DNA of 64,000 nt from Pseudoclavibacter caeni (GTDB taxonomy: Bacteria > Actinomycetota > Actinomycetes > Actinomycetales > Microbacteriaceae), in assembly GCF_008831125.1 (NCBI RefSeq), contig NZ_WBKA01000004.1, forward strand, positions 1 through 64,000, in the 5' to 3' direction. How positions within the stretch are numbered: position 1 is the first letter of the stretch; every line of letters starts with the position of its first letter. A program made the position numbers and the translations under genes. Of this stretch, positions 22,539-30,926 are shown in pieces. The notes beneath the pieces are model-generated. The model worked only from the letters and a program-made list of their open reading frames with translations. It ran no database searches and was not told the DNA's origin.

Positions 22539-24107
22539 CTACCCCTGCTGCACGGGGGGCTCGGCCGCGGCCTGCACAGGGGTCTCGGCCACTGCCACGG
22601 CGTGCAGCCGCTCGGCCAGGCCGGGGCTCACCCGGGCACGCAGCCGGGTGCCTTCCGCGAGGTACTCCTCGCCGGAGACCCGGCCGTGCTCGTGAGCGCT
22701 CGAGACGAGCTCGCCGTGCTCGTACGGCACCACCACGTCCACGTCGACGCCCGGATCCGGCAGAGCCGCCTCGATGCGCGCGGTGAGCTCGGCGATCCCC
22801 TCACCCGTCCGGGTCGACACGAACGAGGCGTCCGGATCGATGCCGCGCAGCACCATCCGCCGCTCCGCGTCGACCAGATCGACTTTGTTGAACACGAGCA
22901 GCTCGGACACATCCGCGAGCCCGGACTCGGCGAGCACGCCACGCACCGCGGCGATCTGCGCGGCCGGATCCGGATGCGACGCGTCGACGACGTGCACGAG
23001 CAGGTCGGCGTCCCGCGCCTCCTCGAACGTCGAGCGGAACGCCTCGACGAGCTGGTGCGGCAGCCGGCGGACGAACCCGACCGTGTCGCTGAGCGTGTAC
23101 ACGCGGCCGTCCCGTGCCTCCCGCCGGCGCACCGTGGCGTCGAGCGTGGCGAACAGCCGGTTCTCGACCAGCTCGTCCGAGCCGGTCAGCCGGTTGAGCA
23201 GCGACGATTTGCCGGCGTTCGTGTACCCGATGATCGCCGCCGAGGGGATCTCGTGCCGGACGCGATTGGCCCGCTTGGCCTCGCGAGCCGGCCCCATCGC
23301 GCGGATCTGCCGCCGCAGTCGGGCCATGCGGGTGTGGATCGCCCGCCGATCGAGCTCGATCTTCGTCTCGCCGGGGCCACGGGAGCCGATGCCCTCCCCG
23401 GCGACGGCGCGGCCGCCGGCCTGACGGCTGAGCGACCCGCCCCAGCCGCGCAGGCGGGGCAGCATGTACTCGAGCTGGGCGAGCTCGACCTGGGCCTTCG
23501 CCTCGCGGCTCTTGGCGTGCTGGGCGAAGATGTCGAGGATCAGCGCGGTGCGATCGACGACTTTGACCCGCACCACGTCCTCGAGCGCGCGCCGCTGGCT
23601 CGGGGCGAGCTCCGTGTCAGCGATGACGGTGTCGGCGCCGAGCTCGGCGACCAGGTCGCGCAGCTCGCGGGCCCGGCCGCGGCCAAGATACGTGCTCGGG
23701 TCCGGTGTGGGGCGACGCTGCAGCAGCGCGTCGAGCACCCGCGATCCCGCGGTCTCGGCGAGCGCGGCGAGCTCCGCGAGGGAGTGCTCGGCCTCGGCCT
23801 GGTCCCCCTGCGTGTACACGCCGATGAGCACGACGTTCTCGAGGCGCAGCCGGCGGTACTCGACCTCACTGACGTCCTCAAGCTCCGTGGAGAGCCCCGC
23901 GACCCGGCGCAGGGCCTGTCGGTCGAGACGCTCCTCGTCGCCGCCATGGGCCGCCGCGGCCTCGTGCTGCAGGGCCTGGGCGCCCTCGCTGAGCGCGTGG
24001 GGCTCGTCGGCTCGCGCGTGGTCGACGACCACCTCGACATCATCCGTCGCCCGGACCCGAGCCTCGATGCGATCCAGCAGCTCGTCCACCGGGCGAGATT
24101 CGATCAT
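22539..24107 (-). CDS. hflX: GTPase HflX
   Basis: Ribosome-associated GTPase that splits stalled or hibernating ribosomes in studied species. 522 residues from ATG 24107, with GGAGGT 4 nt upstream. The HflX N-terminal domain (about 90-290, LGRGRARELRDLV and the GGxGxRGPGE loop) precedes the G domain: G1 GYTNAGKS (294-301), G3 DTVGF (341-345), G4 NKVD (407-410). The N-terminal 80 residues are an extra acidic segment. It converges with lexA across a 30-bp gap, which seems to hold no separate signal. Confidence 0.95.
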   Translation of the reverse strand: MIESRPVDELLDRIEARVRATDDVEVVVDHARADEPHALSEGAQALQHEAAAAHGGDEERLDRQALRRVAGLSTELEDVSEVEYRRLRLENVVLIGVYTQGDQAEAEHSLAELAALAETAGSRVLDALLQRRPTPDPSTYLGRGRARELRDLVAELGADTVIADTELAPSQRRALEDVVRVKVVDRTALILDIFAQHAKSREAKAQVELAQLEYMLPRLRGWGGSLSRQAGGRAVAGEGIGSRGPGETKIELDRRAIHTRMARLRRQIRAMGPAREAKRANRVRHEIPSAAIIGYTNAGKSSLLNRLTGSDELVENRLFATLDATVRRREARDGRVYTLSDTVGFVRRLPHQLVEAFRSTFEEARDADLLVHVVDASHPDPAAQIAAVRGVLAESGLADVSELLVFNKVDLVDAERRMVLRGIDPDASFVSTRTGEGIAELTARIEAALPDPGVDVDVVVPYEHGELVSSAHEHGRVSGEEYLAEGTRLRARVSPGLAERLHAVAVAETPVQAAAEPPVQQG

Positions 24108-24120
24108 GTGCACCTCCGTA

Positions 24121-24126
24121 TACCCT
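24121..24126 (+). promoter_or_regulatory. -10 for the 24133 methyltransferase, leaderless start
   Basis: TACCCT ends 6 nt before ATG 24133 and there is no ribosome-binding site. It lies in the 25-bp gap between the divergent hflX and methyltransferase starts. Confidence 0.45.
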
Positions 24127-24132
24127 GAACGC

Positions 24133-24750
24133 ATGGCCCAGGAGCATTATTTCGCGGCGCAGCCGTCCGTCGCGCCGCAGTGGCACGACATCGACGTCGA
24201 GCTCGCCGGACGCGAGCGCACGGTGACGACCGCCCGGGGCATCTTCTCGTCCGACGCGCTCGACCGCGCCACCCGGGTGCTGCTCGACCGGGTGCCGGAC
24301 CCCGCGGGATGCCGCGAGGCGCTCGATCTCGGCTGCGGGTGGGGGCCAATCGCCCTGTCGCTGGCCCTGCGCGCCCCCGATGCGCGGGTGTGGGCCGTGG
24401 ACGTCAACGAGCGGGCGCTGGAGGCGACCGCCCGCAATGCGCGCCGGCTCGACCTGCCCGGGGTGCACGCGGTGGCCCCGGACGCGGTGCCTGCAGGCTT
24501 GCGTTTCGACGTGATCTGGGCGAATCCGCCGATCCGCATCGGCAAGCCCGCCCTGCACGCGCTGCTGCTGGACTGGCTGCCCCGACTCGCCGACGACGGC
24601 GAGGCGTGGCTCGTCGTGGCCAAGCAGCTCGGCGCCGACTCACTGACCCGCTGGCTGGCCGAGCGGCTCGCCCCGGAGATCACCGTCGAGCGCGTCGACA
24701 CGGCGCACGGCTTCCGCGTCCTGCACGCACACCGACACGCCCGGCGGTAG
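24133..24750 (+). CDS. class I SAM-dependent methyltransferase (RsmC/RlmG-like)
   Basis: 205 residues. The SAM-binding motif LDLGCGWGPI is at 64-73, an acidic residue ends strand 2 (AVDVNERAL), and the catalytic-type NPPI is at 131-134, which marks N-methylation of a guanine or adenine base. It resembles the catalytic half of RsmC (16S rRNA G1207). The exact substrate is not provable from sequence. It is divergent from hflX and probably leaderless. Its TAG stop lies inside the next promoter. Confidence 0.85.
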   Translation: MAQEHYFAAQPSVAPQWHDIDVELAGRERTVTTARGIFSSDALDRATRVLLDRVPDPAGCREALDLGCGWGPIALSLALRAPDARVWAVDVNERALEATARNARRLDLPGVHAVAPDAVPAGLRFDVIWANPPIRIGKPALHALLLDWLPRLADDGEAWLVVAKQLGADSLTRWLAERLAPEITVERVDTAHGFRVLHAHRHARR

Positions 24751-24753
24751 GCT
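24748..24753 (+). promoter_or_regulatory. -10 for the acyl-CoA synthetase gene
   Basis: TAGGCT, 44 bp upstream of ATG 24798, overlaps the TAG stop codon of the preceding methyltransferase gene. A GAGGGAG ribosome-binding site follows at about 24786-24792. Confidence 0.4.
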
Positions 24754-24797
24754 GGGCCGCGCGGCGCACGCGCGCCGGGAAATGCGAGGGAGCACGA

Positions 24798-26516
24798 ATG
24801 GCCGCGATTGCTGACGACGCGAGCGCCGAGACCGCAGCGGGAGCCGACGGCTCCGCGCGAACCGAGACTGAGGAGCGCATCGCGCGGGAGATCGCCGACT
24901 GGCGCGCCCGCTACGACGCGCCGGACGCGAGCGCGATCGAGCTGCTGCTCCACGCGCATCCCGCCGACGCCCTCGCCTTCCGGGTCGTGCACGGCGACTG
25001 GTCGACGACCGACCTCACCTACGGCGAGCTCGACCGGCTCTCACGGCGCACGGCGCGCGTGCTCGCCGACCTCGGCGTCACCCGGGGCACCCGGGTGGGC
25101 GTGATGATGTCGCGCTCGGTCGAGTACGTCGGCATCCTGCTCGGCCTGTGGCGGCTCGGCGCGGTGCACATCCCCCTGTTCACCGCCCTCGCCGCCCAGG
25201 CGATCGGGATGCGGGTGAACGCCAGCGGTGCCGCGCTCGTCGTCGTCGACGCCGGCTGGCGACACAAGCTCGACCCGAGCGAGGACCTGCCCCTGGCCGG
25301 GCGCGCCTGGCGCATCCTGCGCGTCGAGGGCAGCGAGCCGGGCGCCGAGCCCGTGACGCCGACAGCGGTCTGGTCCGACGACGCCGTGCTCGAACCGCTG
25401 CTGGCCGACGCCGAGCCCTGGGATGACCAGGCCGCCATCGGCGGCGACGGTCTGCTCGCCCTGCTGTACACCTCCGGCACGACCGGGGCGCCGAAGGGCG
25501 TGCCCCTGCCGATGCGGGCGCTCACCTCGTTCCGGTCGTACATGATCAACGGCCTCGACCTGCGCGACGACGACGTCTTCTGGAACGCGGCCGACCCGGG
25601 GTGGGCGTACGGGCTGTACTTCGGCGTGCTCGGCCCGCTCGCCGTCGGCCACGCGAATCTGCTCACCCATGACAAGTTCTCCGCCCATCAGGCCTGGCAG
25701 GTGCTCGCCCGGTACCGCGTGACGAACTTCTGCGGCGCGCCGACGATGTTCCGGGCGATGCGCAACGACCCCGAGGACGGGCTCGACATCCACCTGCGCC
25801 GGGCCTCCTCGGCCGGCGAGCCGCTCACCCCCGAGGTGCTCGAGTGGTCCGGCGACGCCCTCGGCTCCGCCCCGCACGACCACTACGGGCAGACCGAGCA
25901 CGGGATGCTCATCGGCGTGCCGTGGCGCGACGGCATCCGCCTCGCCCCGCAGGCCGGCACCATGGGTGTGCCCTTCCCGGGCTGGTGCTGCGAGATCCTA
26001 GACCAGGCGGAGGACCGTCCCGCCCGCCCGGGCGAGGTCGGCCGACTCGCCTTCTCGCCCGCGGAGAGCCCGGTGTGGTGGTTCCCGGGCTACGACGATG
26101 CCCCGGACCGCACCGCCGAGCGGTTCACCGCCGACGGACACTGGTACCTCACCGGCGATCTCGCCTGGCGCGGCGACGACGGGCAACTGCACTTCGTCTC
26201 CCGCGACGACGACCTGATCCTCGCGGCCGGCTACCGGATCAGCCCGCTGGACGTCGAGAGCGTGCTGGCGATGCATCCCGCGGTGCGCGAGGTCGCGGTT
26301 GTCGGCCGCCCCGACGAGCTGCGCGGCGAGGTCGTCGCCGCCTACATCGTGCTGGCACAGAGCTTCACCGGCGACGAGACGCTCGTGCACGAGCTGCAGC
26401 AGGAGGTCAAGACCCGCTACGCGGCCCACGCCTACCCGAGGATCATCGAGTTCGTCGACGAGCTGCCCCGCACCGCGAGCGCGAAGGTGCAGCGCTACCT
26501 GCTCAAGTCGCGCTGA
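24798..26516 (+). CDS. AMP-forming acyl-CoA synthetase
   Basis: 572-residue adenylate-forming enzyme that activates a carboxylic acid with ATP and CoA. Motif A3 YTSGTTGAPKG is at 224-234, DHYGQTE marks A5, YLTGDL marks A7, and the catalytic C-terminal lysine is K563 (RTASAKVQRYLL). The build is closest to medium-chain or acetate-type acyl-CoA synthetases; the chain-length preference cannot be read. It is 52 bp upstream of the MhuD-type gene and probably cotranscribed with it. Confidence 0.9.
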   Translation: MAAIADDASAETAAGADGSARTETEERIAREIADWRARYDAPDASAIELLLHAHPADALAFRVVHGDWSTTDLTYGELDRLSRRTARVLADLGVTRGTRVGVMMSRSVEYVGILLGLWRLGAVHIPLFTALAAQAIGMRVNASGAALVVVDAGWRHKLDPSEDLPLAGRAWRILRVEGSEPGAEPVTPTAVWSDDAVLEPLLADAEPWDDQAAIGGDGLLALLYTSGTTGAPKGVPLPMRALTSFRSYMINGLDLRDDDVFWNAADPGWAYGLYFGVLGPLAVGHANLLTHDKFSAHQAWQVLARYRVTNFCGAPTMFRAMRNDPEDGLDIHLRRASSAGEPLTPEVLEWSGDALGSAPHDHYGQTEHGMLIGVPWRDGIRLAPQAGTMGVPFPGWCCEILDQAEDRPARPGEVGRLAFSPAESPVWWFPGYDDAPDRTAERFTADGHWYLTGDLAWRGDDGQLHFVSRDDDLILAAGYRISPLDVESVLAMHPAVREVAVVGRPDELRGEVVAAYIVLAQSFTGDETLVHELQQEVKTRYAAHAYPRIIEFVDELPRTASAKVQRYLLKSR

Positions 26517-26568
26517 TCGCGCGCCGGACCTCCCGCCGACCCCGGCGGGCTGACAGTGAGGAGAACGC

Positions 26569-26886
26569 ATGTCGTACGTCGTCATCAACGCGCTGACCGT
26601 GCCCGCAGGCCAGGGGCCGGAGCTCGAGCGCCGCTTCGCGGCCCGGCGTCACGCCGTCGACGGCCGCCCCGGCTTCGAGGGCTTCCAGCTGCTGCGCCCG
26701 ACCGCGGAGGACGGCCGCTACCTGGTGCTCACCCAGTGGGCTTCACAGGAGGACTTCGCGGCATGGCGTGACAGCGCCGCCAACCGCGAAGCGCACCACC
26801 ACTCGGGCGGCCGGGCGCCGGTCGCCACGGGCGCCGAGCTGTTCGAGTATGAGCCCGTCGACCTCGAGGCGCTCGCGCGGGAGTAG
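26569..26886 (+). CDS. MhuD/IsdG-type heme oxygenase (ABM fold)
   Basis: 105-residue dimeric ferredoxin-like protein. The three residues that define the noncanonical heme-degrading IsdG/MhuD family fall at the expected places: N7 (VINAL), W66 (FAAW) and H76 (EAHHH). The segments VPAGQGPELE and GFQLLRP closely resemble mycobacterial MhuD. It should open heme and release iron, supporting the iron system at 36626-40978. A good ribosome-binding site (GAGGAG) precedes the ATG. A general ABM monooxygenase is the alternative, but the triad argues against it. Confidence 0.82.
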   Translation: MSYVVINALTVPAGQGPELERRFAARRHAVDGRPGFEGFQLLRPTAEDGRYLVLTQWASQEDFAAWRDSAANREAHHHSGGRAPVATGAELFEYEPVDLEALARE

Positions 26887-27016
26887 TCCCCGCCCGATCC
26901 GCCGGCCGGGAGCGTGCCGACCGCGCGGCTCGAGGCGCGCGCAGGCGTGGTCCGTGCCGGATCCACCCGCTGGATCCGCCCGTTGGAGGCACCCCGTGCC
27001 GGCAGGACCGGATCAC

Positions 27017-27068
27017 GTGACGAGGCCGGGTCGATCGCGTTCGTCGCGTGCCGACCCGGCCCCGTCAC
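27017..27068. terminator. large convergent hairpin between the MhuD-type gene and dapD
   Basis: 17-nt arms at 27017-27033 and 27052-27068 pair with one mismatch around an 18-nt loop. The site lies just after the dapD stop on one strand and about 130 bp after the plus-strand gene, so it can serve both. The 203-bp gap holds no gene that I can see. Confidence 0.6.
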
Positions 27069-27089
27069 GTCTCACCACCCCTGTCTCGC

Positions 27090-28052
27090 TCAGGCGTGCA
27101 GCTCGGGGTTCAGGGCGATGCCCACGCCCCTGCGCGGCACCGCCTCGACGGCGCCGCTGATCGAGTTGCGCCGGAACAGCAGCCCGTCATGCCCGCTGAG
27201 GGCGACGGCCTTGACCGTGCGCGGGGTGTCGCCGCCGAGCAGCGTGACCTTCGTGCCGGCGGTGAGGTAGAGGCCGGCCTCCACGATGCAGTCGTCGCCG
27301 AGCGAGATGCCGACCCCGGCGTTCGCACCGAGCAGCGACCGGCGCCCGATGCGCACCCGCTCGCGCCCGCCCCCGGAGAGGGTGCCCATGATCGAGGCGC
27401 CGCCGCCGATGTCCGAGCCGTCGCCGACGACGACGCCCTGCGAGATGCGCCCCTCGACCATGGACTCCCCGAGCGTGCCCGCGTTGAAGTTCACGAAGCC
27501 CTCGTGCATGACGGTCGTGCCGGGGCACAGATGCGCGCCGAGCCGCACCCGGGCGCCGTCACCGATGCGCACGCCGCGCGGGCTGACGTAGTCAAGCAGG
27601 CGGGGGAACTTGTCGATGTGCAGCGCGAACACGCCCTGCGTGCGCAGCCGGCCCCGCAGGCGGTCGAAGTCCTCCGGCGAGATCGGCCCGCGATTCGTCC
27701 ACACATTGTTCGGCAGGTGGCCGAAGATCCCCTCCAGCGAGATCGTGTTCGGCCGCACGAGCAGATGTGACAGCAGGTGCAGCCGCAGGTAGGCGTCGGC
27801 CGTGTCCTGCACGGGCTCGGCGAGGTCGACGACGACGCTGAGCACCTCCCGGTGCACGCCGAGCAGCGTGTCCTCTCCCTCGATCCCGGCGAACCGATCG
27901 TCGATGCCGGGCTGCCGGCCGGGGGCGTCCGCCGCGTCCTCGAGCAGCTCGGGCAGTGGGAACCAGACGTCCAGCAGCGTGCCGTCGGCGCTGCGGGTGC
28001 CGAGGCCGGTGCCGAAGCCGAAACGGGGATGGTCGTCACGCGTGTCTGTCAT
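27090..28052 (-). CDS. dapD: tetrahydrodipicolinate N-succinyltransferase
   Basis: Succinylates tetrahydrodipicolinate on the way to meso-DAP and lysine. 320 residues, the actinobacterial type: N-terminal domain (1-150) and a left-handed beta helix of hexapeptide repeats (about 155-280; [31 protein letters not shown]). Start ATG 28052 is 7 nt after a -10-like TATGAT, so it is likely leaderless. It is divergent from dapE. Confidence 0.95.
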   Translation of the reverse strand: MTDTRDDHPRFGFGTGLGTRSADGTLLDVWFPLPELLEDAADAPGRQPGIDDRFAGIEGEDTLLGVHREVLSVVVDLAEPVQDTADAYLRLHLLSHLLVRPNTISLEGIFGHLPNNVWTNRGPISPEDFDRLRGRLRTQGVFALHIDKFPRLLDYVSPRGVRIGDGARVRLGAHLCPGTTVMHEGFVNFNAGTLGESMVEGRISQGVVVGDGSDIGGGASIMGTLSGGGRERVRIGRRSLLGANAGVGISLGDDCIVEAGLYLTAGTKVTLLGGDTPRTVKAVALSGHDGLLFRRNSISGAVEAVPRRGVGIALNPELHA

Positions 28053-28059
28053 GCGCCCG

Positions 28060-28065
28060 ATCATA
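28060..28065 (-). promoter_or_regulatory. dapD -10, leaderless start
   Basis: TATGAT on the minus strand, a near-consensus -10, ends 7 nt before the dapD ATG. No ribosome-binding site is present. Confidence 0.6.
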
Positions 28066-28162
28066 TCCCGGTCGCCGTGGCCGAGGACCAGCGCGCGGCC
28101 CTGGCACGCCGCCCCATCCGGCGACGCCCACGCCAGGTGAGAGGCCCGGGCGCGGCCCCGGC

Positions 28163-28168
28163 TACCAT
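28163..28168 (+). promoter_or_regulatory. dapE -10, leaderless start
   Basis: TACCAT ends 7 nt before ATG 28176. An ATG at 28167 in the same frame overlaps this hexamer and would have no ribosome-binding site, so 28176 is preferred. Confidence 0.5.
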
Positions 28169-28175
28169 GGCCTCC

Positions 28176-29273
28176 ATGACCTCCGCACCGACCGCACCGG
28201 CCACCCCCGCCCTCGACCTGTCCGCCGATCCCGCCGAGCTCACCCGGGCGCTGTGCGACATCCCCTCCGTCTCCGGCGACGAGCACGCGCTCGCCGACGC
28301 GGTGGAGGCGGCCCTGCACGCGCAGACCGACCTCGAGGTGCTCCGCGACGGCGACGCGGTCATCGCCCGCACGCATCTCGGACGCAGCCGCCGGGTCGTG
28401 CTCGCCGGGCACCTGGACACCGTGCCGATCCGCGACAACGTCCCCGCCCGGCTCGTCGACGACGCCGACGGCCGCTGGCTCGTCGCCCGCGGCGCGGTGG
28501 ACATGAAGGCCGGCGACGCCGTGTTCCTCGCCCTCACGACCCGCCTGCCGCGGCCGGCGGCCGACGTCACCTGGGTGTTCTACGACCAGGAGGAGGTCGC
28601 CGCCGAGCGCAACGGCCTCGGCCGCGTCGCCCGGAACCACCCCGACTGGCTCGCCGGCGACCTCGCCATCCTCGGCGAGCCGACCGACGGCCGCGTCGAG
28701 GGCGGCTGCAACGGCACCTGCCGGTTCCTCGTGACCACGCACGGCCGGCGCGCCCACTCCGCGCGCGCCTGGGTCGGGGACAACGCCATCCATCACGCCG
28801 CGGACGTGCTCGACGTGCTGCGCGACTTCCGGCCCGAGACGATCACCGTCGACGGGCTCGCCTACCGGGAGGGCCTCAACGCCGTGGGCATCAGCGGCGG
28901 GGTCGCCGGCAACGTGATCCCCGACGAGTGCACCGTGCACGTCAACTACCGCTTCGCCCCGAGCCGGTCGGCCGCCGAGGCCGAGCAGCACATGCGCGCC
29001 CTGTTCGCCGGGTTCGACATGCGGTTCGTCGACATGTCCCCGGGTGCCCGCCCCGGACTCGACGCCCCCGTAGCCCGCGAGTTCGTCGCCGCCGTCGGCA
29101 CCGACCCGCTGCCCAAGTACGGCTGGACGGACGTGGCCCGGTTCAGCGCCCTGGGCGTGCCGGCCCTGAACTACGGCCCCGGCGACGCGCTGCTCGCCCA
29201 TGCCGACGACGAGCGGGTGCGAGTGGACACGATCGCGCCGTGCCTGGACGCCCTGGTGACCTGGCTCTCCTGA
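28176..29273 (+). CDS. dapE: succinyl-diaminopimelate desuccinylase
   Basis: Zinc-dependent M20-family amidohydrolase that removes succinate from N-succinyl-LL-DAP. 365 residues from ATG 28176. Metal and catalytic residues are in AGHLDTVP (H79, D81), AVDMKAG (D109) and the YDQEE pair (E139, E140). It is paired back to back with dapD, 123 bp apart; dapC is at 42938. Start could be 28167, adding three residues. Confidence 0.95.
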   Translation: MTSAPTAPATPALDLSADPAELTRALCDIPSVSGDEHALADAVEAALHAQTDLEVLRDGDAVIARTHLGRSRRVVLAGHLDTVPIRDNVPARLVDDADGRWLVARGAVDMKAGDAVFLALTTRLPRPAADVTWVFYDQEEVAAERNGLGRVARNHPDWLAGDLAILGEPTDGRVEGGCNGTCRFLVTTHGRRAHSARAWVGDNAIHHAADVLDVLRDFRPETITVDGLAYREGLNAVGISGGVAGNVIPDECTVHVNYRFAPSRSAAEAEQHMRALFAGFDMRFVDMSPGARPGLDAPVAREFVAAVGTDPLPKYGWTDVARFSALGVPALNYGPGDALLAHADDERVRVDTIAPCLDALVTWLS

Positions 29274-29295
29274 CGAGGACTCGCCCGGCCGAGCC

Positions 29296-29330
29296 ACCAC
29301 AGCCGCCCCGCAGACCGGCGCAGCTGTGGT
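29296..29330 (+). terminator. candidate dapE terminator
   Basis: ACCACAGC (29296-29303) and GCTGTGGT (29323-29330) are perfect 8-bp arms with a 19-nt loop, starting 22 bp beyond the dapE stop. There is no U-tract. Confidence 0.4.
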
Positions 29331-29409
29331 CGATGGGGCTCGTGATGGCGCGCACGTGGTCCCGGGCAGCCGCATGCCCGCGCGCTCGCCGACCGCCGGA
29401 CCGCCGTGA

Positions 29410-29444
29410 GATACTGGGAGCAGTGTGGCCGCGAACCAGCGGCC
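29410..29444 (+). promoter_or_regulatory. DUF3117 gene promoter and leader hairpin
   Basis: A -10-like GATACT (29410-29415) is followed by GGCCGC/GCGGCC arms (29427-29432, 29439-29444) and then a GAGAGGT ribosome-binding site. The hairpin lies near the predicted 5' end of the mRNA. Confidence 0.35.
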
Positions 29445-29462
29445 GCGAGAGAGGTGGTTGGC

Positions 29463-29630
29463 ATGGCAGCGCAGAAGCCGCGGACCGGCGACGGCCCCAT
29501 GGAGGCCGTCCGCGAGGGCAAGGTCATCGTCGTGAAGATCCCGCTCGAGGGCGGCGGGCGCCTGGTCATCTCGGTCACCCCGGACGAGGCTGGCGAGCTG
29601 CGGGACGCGCTCGCGGAGGCGGTGGCCTGA
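29463..29630 (+). CDS. DUF3117 family protein
   Basis: Tiny 55-residue protein conserved across actinobacteria, of unknown function. It ends in an acidic, helical [18 protein letters not shown] and has a central [15 protein letters not shown] strand pair. Located between dapE and the O-methyltransferase, as often seen. No motif allows a functional call. Confidence 0.85.
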   Translation: MAAQKPRTGDGPMEAVREGKVIVVKIPLEGGGRLVISVTPDEAGELRDALAEAVA

Positions 29631-29734
29631 GGAGCCACTCCCGGCATCGGCGACGGCAGCTCAGCGCGGCGGGGCCACCGACACCTGACGGCACCCCGAC
29701 ACCGCCTTTCGGAAGCGTCCGACCCGTGCGGTAC

Positions 29735-30373
29735 TCAGCCGCCGGGTGCGACGATCGTGAACAGCCCGTCGTCGACCGGCAGCAACGATGACCGGATGTG
29801 CTCCCGGCTGCCGAACTCGTCGAGCAGTCCCCGCAGCGCGGTGACCTGCTCCGAGCGATCGGCCGGATCGGTGACCGCCCCGTGCACCAGTGCGTGGGCG
29901 AGCACGATGAGTCCGCCCGGACGAGCGAGCCGCAGCCCCTGCGCCACGTACTCGACCGCCCGGCCGAGATCCGCGTCGATGAACACCAGGTCGTAGCCGC
30001 CGTCGGCCAGTCGGTCGAGCACGCTCGTGGCCCGGCCAAGGATCGTGCGCACGTGAGCGCGCGGCAGGTGGGCCGCGTCGAACGCCTGCCGGGCCGCCTG
30101 CTGATGGTCGATCTCCGCGTCGATCGTGGTGAGGGTCGCCTCGGGCGCCCCGTGCAGCAGCCACAGGCCGCTCACCCCGGTGCCCGTGCCGATCTCAACG
30201 ATGCTGCGGGCACGCACGGCCGCGGCGAGCACCGCGAGATGCGCGCCGACGACCGGGCTGACCGGCTCGACGCCCCATTCCAGCGCGGTGCGCCGGGCGG
30301 ATGTGATCACCGGCGGCTCGGTCTGCCGCTCCGCCGCGAATCGGCTCACGCTCGCCACCTGGCTCATCGTCAT
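29735..30373 (-). CDS. O-methyltransferase, class I SAM-dependent
   Basis: 212 residues of the catechol-O-methyltransferase-like family. SAM motif I is VEIGTGTGVSGLWLL, DLVFIDAD is the metal-binding post-II motif, and LARPGGLIVL follows. The conserved YD/metal pattern suggests a divalent-metal enzyme; the substrate is unknown. I start at ATG 30373, 4 nt after GAGGTG; ATG 30367 is possible. It is divergent from tatB. Confidence 0.87.
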   Translation of the reverse strand: MTMSQVASVSRFAAERQTEPPVITSARRTALEWGVEPVSPVVGAHLAVLAAAVRARSIVEIGTGTGVSGLWLLHGAPEATLTTIDAEIDHQQAARQAFDAAHLPRAHVRTILGRATSVLDRLADGGYDLVFIDADLGRAVEYVAQGLRLARPGGLIVLAHALVHGAVTDPADRSEQVTALRGLLDEFGSREHIRSSLLPVDDGLFTIVAPGG

Positions 30374-30436
30374 CGTCACCTCGTCTTCCAGCTCTCCGCC
30401 CCGCCCGCCGGCCACGCCGAGCCGTCACGGTTACTG

Positions 30437-30442
30437 TACTGT
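30437..30442 (+). promoter_or_regulatory. tatB -10, leaderless start
   Basis: TACTGT ends 7 nt before GTG 30450; an overlapping copy of the same hexamer lies at 30432-30437. No ribosome-binding site is seen. Confidence 0.5.
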
Positions 30443-30449
30443 ATTGTCT

Positions 30450-30830
30450 GTGGGCCTGAGCTTCGAGAAGATCCTGCTGGTGGCGGTCGTCGCCGCGATC
30501 CTGCTCGGCCCGTCGAACCTCCCGCGCTACGCCGAGACGCTCGGCCGGGCCACACGCCGCTTCAAGCTGTTCGTGCAGGAGTCGAAGCAGCGGGTCAAGG
30601 AGGAGTCCAGCGACGTGATCGACGACGTCGACTGGCGGAAGCTCGACCCCCGACAGTATGACCCGCGCCGGATCATCGCCGACGCGCTGCGAGACGACCC
30701 GACGCCCACGGTCGCCGCGGCGGCTGCGGCGGCTGCGGCACAGCCCAGCCGGGTGGAAATCGTCGCCCGGCAGCGCGAGGACCGCGAGCGCAACCTCCGC
30801 CCCGCGCCGTTCGACGACGACGCCACCTGA
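30450..30830 (+). CDS. tatB: Sec-independent protein translocase TatB
   Basis: 126 residues from GTG 30450. One N-terminal membrane helix (about 7-21, ILLVAVVAAILLG) ends at the conserved Gly-Pro hinge, followed by a basic amphipathic helix (LPRYAETLGRATRRFK) and a charged cytoplasmic tail with nine alanines in a row. With TatC it recognises twin-arginine signals such as that of EfeB at 37990. Its position next to mrp is usual for Micrococcales; TatA is similar, but the long charged tail favours TatB. Confidence 0.85.
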   Translation: MGLSFEKILLVAVVAAILLGPSNLPRYAETLGRATRRFKLFVQESKQRVKEESSDVIDDVDWRKLDPRQYDPRRIIADALRDDPTPTVAAAAAAAAAQPSRVEIVARQREDRERNLRPAPFDDDAT

Positions 30831-30926
30831 CCCGGCCTGCCCCTGCGGCGACGTGCACCCGCGCGGACGGCACGCGCCCTCGATGGCCCCGTGGACGACC
30901 CGTCACCGGCTCATCCGACGGACCGC

